A DNA stretch of 64,000 nucleotides, taken from contig OX465109.1 of assembly GCA_949987565.1 (NCBI GenBank), forward strand, positions 21,720,799-21,784,798. The letters run 5' to 3'. Shown piece after piece: positions 13,701 to 27,209 of the stretch. The stretch's first letter is position 1. Each line of letters starts with the position of its first letter. Origin of the DNA: Luidia sarsii. Its lineage: Eukaryota; Echinodermata; Asteroidea; Paxillosida; Luidiidae. The position numbers and the translations under genes were made by a program. The notes below the pieces were generated by a model, which worked only from the letters and a program-made list of their open reading frames with translations, searched no databases and was not told the origin of the DNA.

Positions 13701-16700
13701 TCAGGCGCATTGCGGTATTGAAACATGACATGGCAGGAGAGTGACGTGTATCATAGTCAGGCTCATTGCGATATTGAAACATGACATGGCAGGAGAGTGA
13801 CGTGTATCACAGTCAGGTACATTGCGGTTTTCAAACATGACATGGCAGGAGAGTGACGTGTATCACAGTCAGGCGCATTGCGGTATTGAAACATGACATG
13901 GCAGGAGAGTGACGTGTATCACAGTCAGGCACATTGCGGTATTGAAACATGACATGGCAGGAGAGTGACATGTATCACAGTGAGGCCCATTTCGGTATTG
14001 AAACATGACATGGCAGGAAAGTGACGTGTATCACAGTCAGTCTCATTGCGGTATTGAAACATGACATGGCAGAAGAGTGACGTGTATCACAGTCAGGCAC
14101 ATTGCGGTATTGAAACCTGATGTGGCAGGAGAGTGACGTGTATCCCAGTCAGGCGCATTGCGGTATTGAAACATGACATGGCAGGAGAGTGACGTGTATC
14201 ACAGTCAGGTACATTGCGGTTTTAAAACATGACATGGCAGGAGAGTGACGTGTATCACAGTCAGGCGCATTGCGGTATTGAAACATGACATGGCAGGAGA
14301 GTGACGTGTATCACAGTCAGGCTCATTGCGGTATTGAAACATGACATCGCAGGAGAGTGACGTGTATCACAGTCAGGCGCATTGCGGTATTGAAACATGA
14401 CATGGCAGGAGAGTGACATGTATCACAGTCAGGCTCATTGCGGTATTGAAACATGACATGGCAGGAGAGTGACGTGTATCACAGTCAGGCACATTGCGGT
14501 ATTGAAACAAGACATGGCAGGAGAGTGACGTGTATCACAGTCAGGCGCTTTGTGGTATTGAAACATGACATGGCAGGAGAGTGACGTGTATCACAGTCAG
14601 GCCTATTGCGGTATTGAAACATGACATGGCAGGAGAGTGACGTGTATCACAGTCAGGCGCATTGCGGTATTGAAACATGACATGGCAGGAGAGTGACGTG
14701 TATCACAGTCAGGCACATTGCGGTATTGAAACATGACATGGCAGGAGAATGACGTGTATCACAGTCAGGCGCATTGGGGTATTGAAACATGACATGGCAG
14801 GAGAGTGACATGTATCACAGTCAGGCTCATTGCAGTATTGAAACATGACATGGAAGGAGAGTGACGTGTATCACAGTCAGGCGCATTGCGGTATTGAAAC
14901 ATGACATGGCAGGAGAGTGACGTGTATCATAGTCAGGCTCATTGCGATATTGAAACATGACATGGCAGGAGAGTGACATGTATCACAGTCAGGCGCATTG
15001 CGGTATTGAAACATGAAATGGCAGGAGAGTGACGTGTATCACAGTCAGGCGCATTGCGGTATTGAAAAATGACATGGCAGTAGAGTGACGTGTATCACAG
15101 TCAGGCTCATTGTGGTATTGAAACATGATATGGCAGGAGAGTGATGTTTATCACAGTCAGGCGCATTGCGGTATTGAAACATGACATGGCAGGAAAGTAA
15201 CATGTATCACAGTCAGTCCCATTGCGGTATTGAAACATGACATTGCAGAAGAGTGACGTGTATCACAGTCAGGCACATTGCGGTATTGAAACGTGACATG
15301 GCAGGAGAGTGACGTGTATCACAGTCAGGCACATTGCGGTATTGAAACATGACATGGCAGGAGAATGACGTGTATCACAGTCAGGCGCATTGCGGTATTG
15401 AAACATGACATGGCAGGAGAGTGACATGTATCACAGTCAGGCTCATTGCAGTATTGAAACATGACATGGCAGGAGAGTGACGTGTATCACAGTCAGGCGC
15501 ATTGCGGTATTGAAACATGACATGGCAGGAGAGTGACGTGTATCATAGTCAGGCTCATTGCGATATTGAAACATGACATGGCAGGAGAGTGACGTGTATC
15601 ACAGTCAGGTACATTGCGGTTTTCAAACATGACATGGCAGTAGAGTGACGTGTATCACAGTCAGGCGCATTGCGGTATTGAAACATGACATGGCAGGAGA
15701 GTGACGTGTATCACAGTCAGGCACATTGCGGTATTGAAACATGACATGGCAGGAGAGTGACATGTATCACAGTGAGGCCCATTTCGGTATTGAAACATGA
15801 CATGGCAGGAAAGTGACGTGTATCACAGTCAGTCTCATTGCGGTATTGAAACATGACATGGCAGAAGAGTGACGTGTATCACAGTCAGGCACATTGCGGT
15901 ATTGAAACCTGATGTGGCAGGAGAGTGACGTGTATCCCAGTCAGGCGCATTGCGGTATTGAAACATGACATGGCAGGAGAGTGACGTGTATCACAGTCAG
16001 GTACATTGCGGTTTTAAAACATGACATGGCAGGAGAGTGACGTGTATCACAGTCAGGCGCATTGCGGTATTGAAACATGACATGGCAGGAGAGTGACGTG
16101 TATCACAGTCAGGCTCATTGCGGTATTGAAACATGACATGGCAGGAGAGTGACGTGTATCACAGTCAGGCGCATTGCGGTATTGAAACATGACATGGCAG
16201 GAGAGTGACATGTATCACAGTCAGGCTCATTGCGGTATTGAAACATGACATGGCAGGAGAGTGACGTGTATCACAGTCAGGCACATTGCGGTATTGAAAC
16301 AAGACATGGCAGGAGAGTGACGTGTATCACAGTCAGGCACATTGCGGTATTGAAACATGACATGGCAGGAGAATGACGTGTATCACAGTCAGGCGCATTG
16401 CGGTATTGAAACATGACATGGCAGGAGAGTGACATGTATCACAGTCAGGCTCATTGCAGTATTGAAACATGACATGGCAGGAGAGTGACGTGTATCACAG
16501 TCAGGCGCATTGCGGTATTGAAACATGACATGGCAGGAGAGTGACGTGTATCATAGTCAGGCTCATTGCGATATTGAAACATGACATGGCAGGAGAGTGA
16601 CGTGTATCACAGTCAGGTACATTGCGGTTTTCAAACATGACATGGCAGTAGAGTGACGTGTATCACAGTCAGGCGCATTGCGGTATTGAAACATGACATG

Positions 16701-19065
16701 GCAGGAGAGTGACGTGTATCACAGTCAGGCACATTGCGGTATTGAAACATGACATGGCAGGAGAGTGACATGTATCACAGTGAGGCCCATTTCGGTATTG
16801 AAACATGACATGGCAGGAAAGTGACGTGTATCACAGTCAGTCTCATTGCGGTATTGAAACATGACATGGCAGAAGAGTGACGTGTATCACAGTCAGGCAC
16901 ATTGCGGTATTGAAACCTGATGTGGCAGGAGAGTGACGTGTATCCCAGTCAGGCGCATTGCGGTATTGAAACATGACATGGCAGGAGAGTGACGTGTATC
17001 ACAGTCAGGTACATTGCGGTTTTAAAACATGACATGGCAGGAGAGTGACGTGTATCACAGTCAGGCGCATTGCGGTATTGAAACATGACATGGCAGGAGA
17101 GTGACGTGTATCACAGTCAGGCTCATTGCGGTATTGAAACATGACATGGCAGGAGAGTGACGTGTATCACAGTCAGGCGCATTGCGGTATTGAAACATGA
17201 CATGGCAGGAGAGTGACATGTATCACAGTCAGGCTCATTGCGGTATTGAAACATGACATGGCAGGAGAGTGACGTGTATCACAGTCAGGCACATTGCGGT
17301 ATTGAAACAAGACATGGCAGGAGAGTGACGTGTATCACAGTCAGGCGCTTTGTGGTATTGAAACATGACATGGCAGGAGAGTGACGTGTATCACAGTCAG
17401 GCTTATTGCGGTATTGAAACATGACATGGCAGGAGAGTGACGTGTATCACAGTCAGGCGCATTGCGGTATTGAAACATGACATGGCAGGAGAGTGACGTG
17501 TATCACAGTCAGGCACATTGCGGTATTGAAACATGACATGGCAGGAGAATGACGTGTATCACAGTCAGGCGCATTGGGGTATTGAAACATGACATGGCAG
17601 GAGAGTGAAATGTATCACAGTCAGGCTCATTGCAGTATTGAAACATGACATGGAAGGAGAGTGACGTGTATCACAGTCAGGCACATTGCGGTATTGAAAC
17701 ATGACATGGCAGGAGAGTGACATGTATCACAGTGAGGCCCATTTCGGTATTGAAACATGACATGGCAGGAGAGTGACGTGTATCACAGTCAGGCTCATTG
17801 CGGTATTGAAACATGACATCGCAGGAGAGTGACGTGTATCACAGTCAGGCGCATTGCGGTATTGAAACATGACATGGCAGGAGAGTGACATGTATCACAG
17901 TCAGGCTCATTGCGGTATTGAAACATGACATGGCAGGAGAGTGACGTGTATCACAGTCAGGCACATTGCGGTATTGAAACAAGACATGGCAGGAGAGTGA
18001 CGTGTATCACAGTCAGGCGCTTTGTGGTATTGAAACATGACATGGCAGGAGAGTGACGTGTATCACAGTCAGGCCTATTGCGGTATTGAAACATGACATG
18101 GCAGGAGAGTGACGTGTATCACAGTCAGGCGCATTGCGGTATTGAAACATGACATGGCAGGAGAGTGACGTGTATCACAGTCAGGCACATTGCGGTATTG
18201 AAACATGACATGGCAGGAGAATGACGTGTATCACAGTCAGGCGCATTGGGGTATTGAAACATGACATGGCAGGAGAGTGACATGTATCACAGTCAGGCTC
18301 ATTGCAGTATTGAAACATGACATGGAAGGAGAGTGACGTGTATCACAGTCAGGCGCATTGCGGTATTGAAACATGACATGGCAGGAGAGTGACGTGTATC
18401 ATAGTCAGGCTCATTGCGATATTGAAACATGACATGGCAGGAGAGTGACATGTATCACAGTCAGGCGCATTGCGGTATTGAAACATGAAATGGCAGGAGA
18501 GTGACGTGTATCACAGTCAGGCGCATTGCGGTATTGAAAAATGACATGGCAGTAGAGTGACGTGTATCACAGTCAGGCTCATTGTGGTATTGAAACATGA
18601 TATGGCAGGAGAGTGATGTTTATCACAGTCAGGCGCATTGCGGTATTGAAACATGACATGGCAGGAAAGTAACATGTATCACAGTCAGTCCCATTGCGGT
18701 ATTGAAACATGACATTGCAGAAGAGTGACGTGTATCACAGTCAGGCACATTGCGGTATTGAAACGTGACATGGCAGGAGAGTGACGTGTATCACAGTCAG
18801 GCACATTGCGGTATTGAAACATGACATGGCAGGAGAATGACGTGTATCACAGTCAGGCGCATTGCGGTATTGAAACATGACATGGCAGGAGAGTGACATG
18901 TATCACAGTCAGGCTCATTGCAGTATTGAAACATGACATGGAAGGAGAGTGACGTGTATCACAGTCAGGCGCATTGCGGTATTGAAACATGACATGGCAG
19001 GAGAGTGACGTGTATCATAGTCAGGCTCATTGCGATATTGAAACATGACATGGCAGGAGAGTGAC
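7750..19065. repeat. Higher-order duplication of 5,152 bp (92 monomers); second copy enlarged to 6,160 bp
   Basis: Copy A is about 7,750-12,905 and copy B about 12,905-19,065. Variants AGTCAAGCTC (8,099 and 13,251), GCGCAATG (7,825 and 12,977) and AGGCTTAT (8,271 and 13,423) are 5,152 bp apart. From about 16,320 the offset becomes 6,160 bp (GAGAGTGAAA at 11,441 and 17,601), because copy B contains an extra 1,008 bp (18 monomers), itself a duplicate of about 15,312-16,320. Block edges are approximate. Confidence 0.85.
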
Positions 19066-21164
19066 GTGTATCACAGTCAGGTACATTGCGGTTTTCAAAC
19101 ATGACATGGCAGTAGAGTGACGTGTATCACAGTCAGGCGCATTGCGGTATTGAAACATGACATGGCAGGAGAGTGACGTGTATCACAGTCAGGCACATTG
19201 CGGTATTGAAACATGACATGGCAGGAGAGTGACATGTATCACAGTGAGGCCCATTTCGGTATTGAAACATGACATGGCAGGAAAGTGACGTGTATCACAG
19301 TCAGTCTCATTGCGGTATTGAAACATGACATGGCAGAAGAGTGACGTGTATCACAGTCAGGCACATTGCGGTATTGAAACCTGATGTGGCAGGAGAGTGA
19401 CGTGTATCCCAGTCAGGCGCATTGCGGTATTGAAACATGACATGGCAGGAGAGTGACGTGTATCACAGTCAGGTACATTGCGGTTTTAAAACATGACATG
19501 GCAGGAGAGTGACGTGTATCACAGTCAGGCGCATTGCGGTATTGAAACATGACATGGCAGGAGAGTGACGTGTATCACAGTCAGGCTCATTGCGGTATTG
19601 AAACATGACATGGCAGGAGAGTGACGTGTATCACAGTCAGGCGCATTGCGGTATTGAAACATGACATGGCAGGAGAGTGACATGTATCACAGTCAGGCTC
19701 ATTGCGGTATTGAAACATGACATGGCAGGAGAGTGACGTGTATCACAGTCAGGCACATTGCGGTATTGAAACAAGACATGGCAGGAGAGTGACGTGTATC
19801 ACAGTCAGGCGCTTTGTGGTATTGAAACATGACATGGCAGGAGAGTGACGTGTATCACAGTCAGGCTTATTGCGGTATTGAAACATGACATGGCAGGAGA
19901 GTGACGTGTATCACAGTCAGGCGCATTGCGGTATTGAAACATGACATGGCAGGAGAGTGACGTGTATCACAGTCAGGCACATTGCGGTATTGAAACATGA
20001 CATGGCAGGAGAATGACGTGTATCACAGTCAGGCGCATTGGGGTATTGAAACATGACATGGCAGGAGAGTGAAATGTATCACAGTCAGGCTCATTGCAGT
20101 ATTGAAACATGACATGGAAGGAGAGTGACGTGTATCACAGTCAGGCACATTGCGGTATTGAAACATGACATGGCAGGAGAGTGACATGTATCACAGTGAG
20201 GCCCATTTCGGTATTGAAACATGACATGGCAGGAAAGTGACGTGTATCACAGTCAGTCTCATTGCGGTATTGAAACATGACATGGCAGAAGAGTGACGTG
20301 TATCACAGTCAGGCACATTGCGGTATTGAAACCTGATGTGGCAGGAGAGTGACGTGTATCCCAGTCAGGCGCATTGCGGTATTGAAACATGACATGGCAG
20401 GAGAGTGACGTGTATCACAGTCAGGCACATTGCGGTATTGAAACATGACATGGCAGGAGAATGACGTGTATCACAGTCAGGCGCATTGGGGTATTGAAAC
20501 ATGACATGGCAGGAAAGTGACATGTATCACAGTCAGGCTCATTGCAGTATTGAAACATGACATGGAAGGAGAGTGACGTGTATCACAGTCAGGCGCATTG
20601 CGGTATTGAAACATGACATGGCAGGAGAGTGACGTGTATCATAGTCAGGCTCATTGCGATATTGAAACATGACATGGCAGGAGAGTGACATGTATCACAG
20701 TCAGGCGCATTGCGGTATTGAAACATGAAATGGCAGGAGAGTGACGTGTATCACAGTCAGGCGCATTGCGGTATTGAAAAATGACATGGCAGTAGAGTGA
20801 CGTGTATCACAGTCAGGCTCATTGTGGTATTGAAACATGATATGGCAGGAGAGTGATGTTTATCACAGTCAGGCGCAATGCGGTATTGAAACATGACATG
20901 GCAGGAAAGTAACGTGTATCACAGTCAGTCCCATTGCGGTATTGAAACATGACATTGCAGAAGAGTGACGTGTATCACAGTCAGGCACATTGCGGTATTG
21001 AAACATGACATGGCAGGAGAGTGACGTGTATCACAGTCAGGCACATTGCGGTATTGAAACATGACATGGCAGGAGAATGACGTGTATCACAGTCAGGCGC
21101 ATTGCGGTATTGAAACATGACATGGCAGGAGAGTGACATGTATCACAGTCAAGCTCATTGCGGT

Positions 21165-24100
21165 ATTGAAACATGACATGGCAGGAGAGTGACGTGTATC
21201 ACAGTCAGGCGCATTGCGGTATTGAAACAAGACATGGCAGGAGAGTGACGTGTATCACAGTCAGGCGCTTTGTGGTATTGAAACATGACATGGCAGGAGA
21301 GTGACGTGTATCACAGTCAGGCTTATTGCGGTATTGAAACATGACATGGCAGGAGAGTGACGTGTATCACAGTCAGGCGCATTGCGGTATTGAAACATGA
21401 CATGGCAGGAGAGTGACGTGTATCACAGTCAGGCACATTGCGGTATTGAAACATGACATGGCAGGAGAATGACGTGTATCACAGTCAGGCGCATTGCGGT
21501 ATTGAAACATGACATGGCAGGAGAGTGACATGTATCACAGTCAGGCTCATTGCAGTATTGAAACATGACATGGAAGGAGAGTGACGTGTATCACAGTCAG
21601 GCGCATTGTGGTATTGAAACATGACATGGCAGGAGAGTGACGTGTATCATAGTCAGGCTCATTGCGATATTGAAACATGACATGGCAGGAGAGTGACGTG
21701 TATCACAGTCAGGTACATTGCGGTTTTCAAACATGACATGGCAGGAGAGTGACGTGTATCACAGTCAGGCGCATTGCGGTATTGAAACATGACATGGCAG
21801 GAGAGTGACGTGTATCACAGTCAGGCACATTGCGGTATTGAAACATGACATGGCAGGAGAGTGACATGTATCACAGTGAGGCCCATTTCGGTATTGAAAC
21901 ATGACATGGCAGGAAAGTGACGTGTATCACAGTCAGTCTCATTGCGGTATTGAAACATGACATGGCAGAAGAGTGACGTGTATCACAGTCAGGCACATTG
22001 CGGTATTGAAACCTGATGTGCCAGGAGAGTGACGTGTATCCCAGTCAGGCGCATTGCGGTATTGAAACATGACATGGCAGGAGAGTGACGTGTATCACAG
22101 TCAGGTACATTGCGGTTTTAAAACATGACATGGCAGGAGAGTGACGTGTATCACAGTCAGGCGCATTGCGGTATTGAAACATGACATGGCAGGAGAGTGA
22201 CGTGTATCACAGTCAGGCCCATTGCGGTATTGAAACATGACATCGCAGGAGAGTGACGTGTATCACAGTCAGGCGCATTGCGGTATTGAAACATGACATG
22301 GCAGGAGAGTGACATGTATCACAGTCAGGCTCATTGCGGTATTGAAACATGACATGGCAGGAGAGTGACGTGTATCACAGTCAGGCACATTGCGGTATTG
22401 AAACAAGACATGGCAGGAGAGTGACGTGTATCACAGTCAGGCGCTTTGTGGTATTGAAACATGACATGGCAGGAGAGTGACGTGTATCACAGTCAGGCCT
22501 ATTGCGGTATTGAAACATGACATGGCAGGAGAGTGACGTGTATCACAGTCAGGCGCATTGCGGTATTGAAACATGACATGGCAGGAGAGTGACGTGTATC
22601 ACAGTCAGGCACATTGCGGTATTGAAACATGACATGGCAGGAGAATGACGTGTATCACAGTCAGGCGCATTGGGGTATTTAAACATGACATGGCAGGAGA
22701 GTGACATGTATCACAGTCATGCTCATTGCAGTATTGAAACATGACATGGAAGGAGAGTGACGTGTATCACAGTCAGGCGCATTGCGGTATTGAAACATGA
22801 CATGGCAGGAGAGTGACGTGTATCATAGTCAGGCTCATTGCGATATTGAAACATGACATGGCAGGAGAGTGACGTGTATCACAGTCAGGCGCATTGCGGT
22901 ATTGAAACATGAAATGGCAGGAGAGTGACGTGTATCACAGTCAGGCGCATTGCGGTATTGAAAAATGACATGGCAGTAGAGTGACGTGTATCACAGTCAG
23001 GCTCATTGTGGTATTGAAACATGATATGGCAGGAGAGTGATGTTTATCACAGTCAGGCGCATTGCGGTATTGAAACATGACATGGCAGGAAAGTAACGTG
23101 TATCACAGTCAGTCCCATTGCGGTATTGAAACATGACATTGCAGAAGAGTGACGTGTATCACAGTCAGGCACATTGCGGTATTGAAACATGACATGGCAG
23201 GAGAGTGACGTGTATCACAGTCAGGCACATTGCGGTATTGAAACATGACATGGCAGGAGAATGACCTGTATCACAGTCAGGCGCATTGCAGTATTGAAAC
23301 ATGACATGGCAGGAGAGTGACATGTATCACAGTCAGGCTCATTGCAGTATTGAAACATGACATGGAAGGAGAGTGACGTGTATCACAGTCAGGCGCATTG
23401 CGGTATTGAAACATGACATGGCAGGAGAGTGACGTGTATCATAGTCAGGCTCATTGCGATATTGAAACATGACATGGCAGGAGAGTGACGTGTATCACAG
23501 TCAGGTACATTGCGGTTTTCAAACATGACATGGCAGGAGAGTGACGTGTATCACAGTCAGGCGCATTGCGGTATTGAAACATGACATGGCAGGAGAGTGA
23601 CGTGTATCACTGTCAGGCACATTGCGGTATTGAAACATGACATGGCAGGAGAGTGACATGTATCACAGTGAGGCCCATTTCGGTATTGAAACATGACATG
23701 GCAGGAAAGTGACGTGTATCACAGTCAGTCTCATTGCGGTATTGAAACATGACATGGCAGAAGAGTGACGTGTATCACAGTCAGGCACATTGCGGTATTG
23801 AAACCTGATGTGGCAGGAGAGTGACGTGTATCCCAGTCAGGCGCATTGCGGTATTGAAACATGACATGGCAGGAGAGTGACGTGTATCACAGTCAGGTAC
23901 ATTGCGGTTTTAAAACATGACATGGCAGGAGAGTGACGTGTATCACAGTCAGGCGCATTGCGGTATTGAAACATGACATGGCAGGAGAGTGACGTGTATC
24001 ACAGTCAGGCTTATTGCGGTATTGAAACATGACATGGCAGGAGAGTGACGTGTATCACAGTCAGGCGCATTGCGGTATTGAAACAAGACATGGCAGGAGA

Positions 24101-26876
24101 GTGACGTGTATCACAGTCAGGCGCTTTGTGGTATTGAAACATGACATGGCAGGAGAGTGACGTGTATCACAGTCAGGCTTATTGCGGTATTGAAACATGA
24201 CATGGCAGGAGAGTGACGTGTATCACAGTCAGGCGCATTGCGGTATTGAAACATGACATGGCAGGAGAGTGACGTGTATCACAGTCAGGCACATTGCGGT
24301 ATTGAAACATGACATGGCAGGAGAATGACGTGTATCACAGTCAGGCGCATTGCGGTATTGAAACGTGACATGGCAGGAGAGTGACATGTATCACAGTCAG
24401 GCTCATTGCAGTATTGAAACATGACATGGAAGGAGAGTGACGTGTATCACAGTCAGGCGCATTGTGGTATTGAAACATGACATGGCAGGAGAGTGACGTG
24501 TATCATAGTCAGGCTCATTGCGATATTGAAACATGACATGGCAGGAGAGTGACGTGTATCACAGTCAGGTACATTGCGGTTTTCAAACATGACATGGCAG
24601 GAGAGTGACGTGTATCACAGTCAGGCGCATTGCGGTATTGAAACATGACATGGCAGGAGAGTGACGTGTATCACAGTCAGGCACATTGCGGTATTGAAAC
24701 ATGACATGGCAGGAGAGTGACATGTATCACAGTGAGGCCCATTTCGGTATTGAAACATGACATGGCAGGAAAGTGACGTGTATCACAGTCAGTCTCATTG
24801 CGGTATTGAAACATGACATGGCAGAAGAGTGACGTGTATCACAGTCAGGCACATTGCGGTATTGAAACCTGATGTGCCAGGAGAGTGACGTGTATCCCAG
24901 TCAGGCGCATTGCGGTATTGAAACATGACATGGCAGGAGAGTGACGTGTATCACAGTCAGGTACATTGCGGTTTTAAAACATGACATGGCAGGAGAGTGA
25001 CGTGTATCACAGTCAGGCGCATTGCGGTATTGAAACATGACATGGCAGGAGAGTGACGTGTATCACAGTCAGGCCCATTGCGGTATTGAAACATGACATC
25101 GCAGGAGAGTGACGTGTATCACAGTCAGGCGCATTGCGGTATTGAAACATGACATGGCAGGAGAGTGACATGTATCACAGTCAGGCTCATTGCGGTATTG
25201 AAACATGACATGGCAGGAGAGTGACGTGTATCACAGTCAGGCACATTGCGGTATTGAAACAAGACATGGCAGGAGAGTGACGTGTATCACAGTCAGGCGC
25301 TTTGTGGTATTGAAACATGACATGGCAGGAGAGTGACGTGTATCACAGTCAGGCCTATTGCGGTATTGAAACATGACATGGCAGGAGAGTGACGTGTATC
25401 ACAGTCAGGCGCATTGCGGTATTGAAACATGACATGGCAGGAGAGTGACGTGTATCACAGTCAGGCACATTGCGGTATTGAAACATGACATGGCAGGAGA
25501 ATGACGTGTATCACAGTCAGGCGCATTGGGGTATTTAAACATGACATGGCAGGAGAGTGACATGTATCACAGTCATGCTCATTGCAGTATTGAAACATGA
25601 CATGGAAGGAGAGTGACGTGTATCACAGTCAGGCGCATTGCGGTATTGAAACATGACATGGCAGGAGAGTGACGTGTATCATAGTCAGGCTCATTGCGAT
25701 ATTGAAACATGACATGGCAGGAGAGTGACGTGTATCACAGTCAGGCGCATTGCGGTATTGAAACATGAAATGGCAGGAGAGTGACGTGTATCACAGTCAG
25801 GCGCATTGCGGTATTGAAAAATGACATGGCAGTAGAGTGACGTGTATCACAGTCAGGCTCATTGTGGTATTGAAACATGATATGGCAGGAGAGTGATGTT
25901 TATCACAGTCAGGCGCATTGCGGTATTGAAACATGACATGGCAGGAAAGTAACGTGTATCACAGTCAGTCCCATTGCGGTATTGAAACATGACATTGCAG
26001 AAGAGTGACGTGTATCACAGTCAGGCACATTGCGGTATTGAAACATGACATGGCAGGAGAGTGACGTGTATCACAGTCAGGCACATTGCGGTATTGAAAC
26101 ATGACATGGCAGGAGAATGACCTGTATCACAGTCAGGCGCATTGCAGTATTGAAACATGACATGGCAGGAGAGTGACATGTATCACAGTCAGGCTCATTG
26201 CAGTATTGAAACATGACATGGAAGGAGAGTGACGTGTATCACAGTCAGGCGCATTGCGGTATTGAAACATGACATGGCAGGAGAGTGACGTGTATCATAG
26301 TCAGGCTCATTGCGATATTGAAACATGACATGGCAGGAGAGTGACGTGTATCACAGTCAGGTACATTGCGGTTTTCAAACATGACATGGCAGGAGAGTGA
26401 CGTGTATCACAGTCAGGCGCATTGCGGTATTGAAACATGACATGGCAGGAGAGTGACGTGTATCACTGTCAGGCACATTGCGGTATTGAAACATGACATG
26501 GCAGGAGAGTGACATGTATCACAGTGAGGCCCATTTCGGTATTGAAACATGACATGGCAGGAAAGTGACGTGTATCACAGTCAGTCTCATTGCGGTATTG
26601 AAACATGACATGGCAGAAGAGTGACGTGTATCACAGTCAGGCACATTGCGGTATTGAAACCTGATGTGGCAGGAGAGTGACGTGTATCCCAGTCAGGCGC
26701 ATTGCGGTATTGAAACATGACATGGCAGGAGAGTGACGTGTATCACAGTCAGGTACATTGCGGTTTTAAAACATGACATGGCAGGAGAGTGACGTGTATC
26801 ACAGTCAGGCGCATTGCGGTATTGAAACATGACATGGCAGGAGAGTGACGTGTATCACAGTCAGGCTCATTGCGGT
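21165..26876. repeat. 2,856-bp (51-monomer) tandem higher-order duplication
   Basis: Copies at about 21,165-24,020 and 24,021-26,876. Private variants recur exactly 2,856 bp apart: CTGATGTGCCAG (22,013 and 24,869), ATGACCTGTA (CCT at 23,265 and 26,121) and TATCACTGTC (TGTC at 23,611 and 26,467). The copies are almost identical, which suggests recent duplication or conversion. Confidence 0.88.
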
Positions 26877-27209
26877 ATTGAAACATGACATGGCAGGAGA
26901 GTGACGTGTATCACAGTCAGGCGCATTGCGGTATTGAAACATGACATGGCAGGAGAGTGACATGTATCACAGTCAGGCTCATTGCGGTATTGAAACATGA
27001 CATGGCAGGAGAGTGACGTGTATCACAGTCAGGCACATTGCGGTATTGAAACAAGACATGGCAGGAGAGTGACGTGTATCACAGTCAGGCGCTTTGTGGT
27101 ATTGAAACATGACATGGCAGGAGAGTGACGTGTATCACAGTCAGGCTTATTGCGGTATTGAAACATGACATGGCAGGAGAGTGACGTGTATCACATTCAG
27201 GCGCATTGC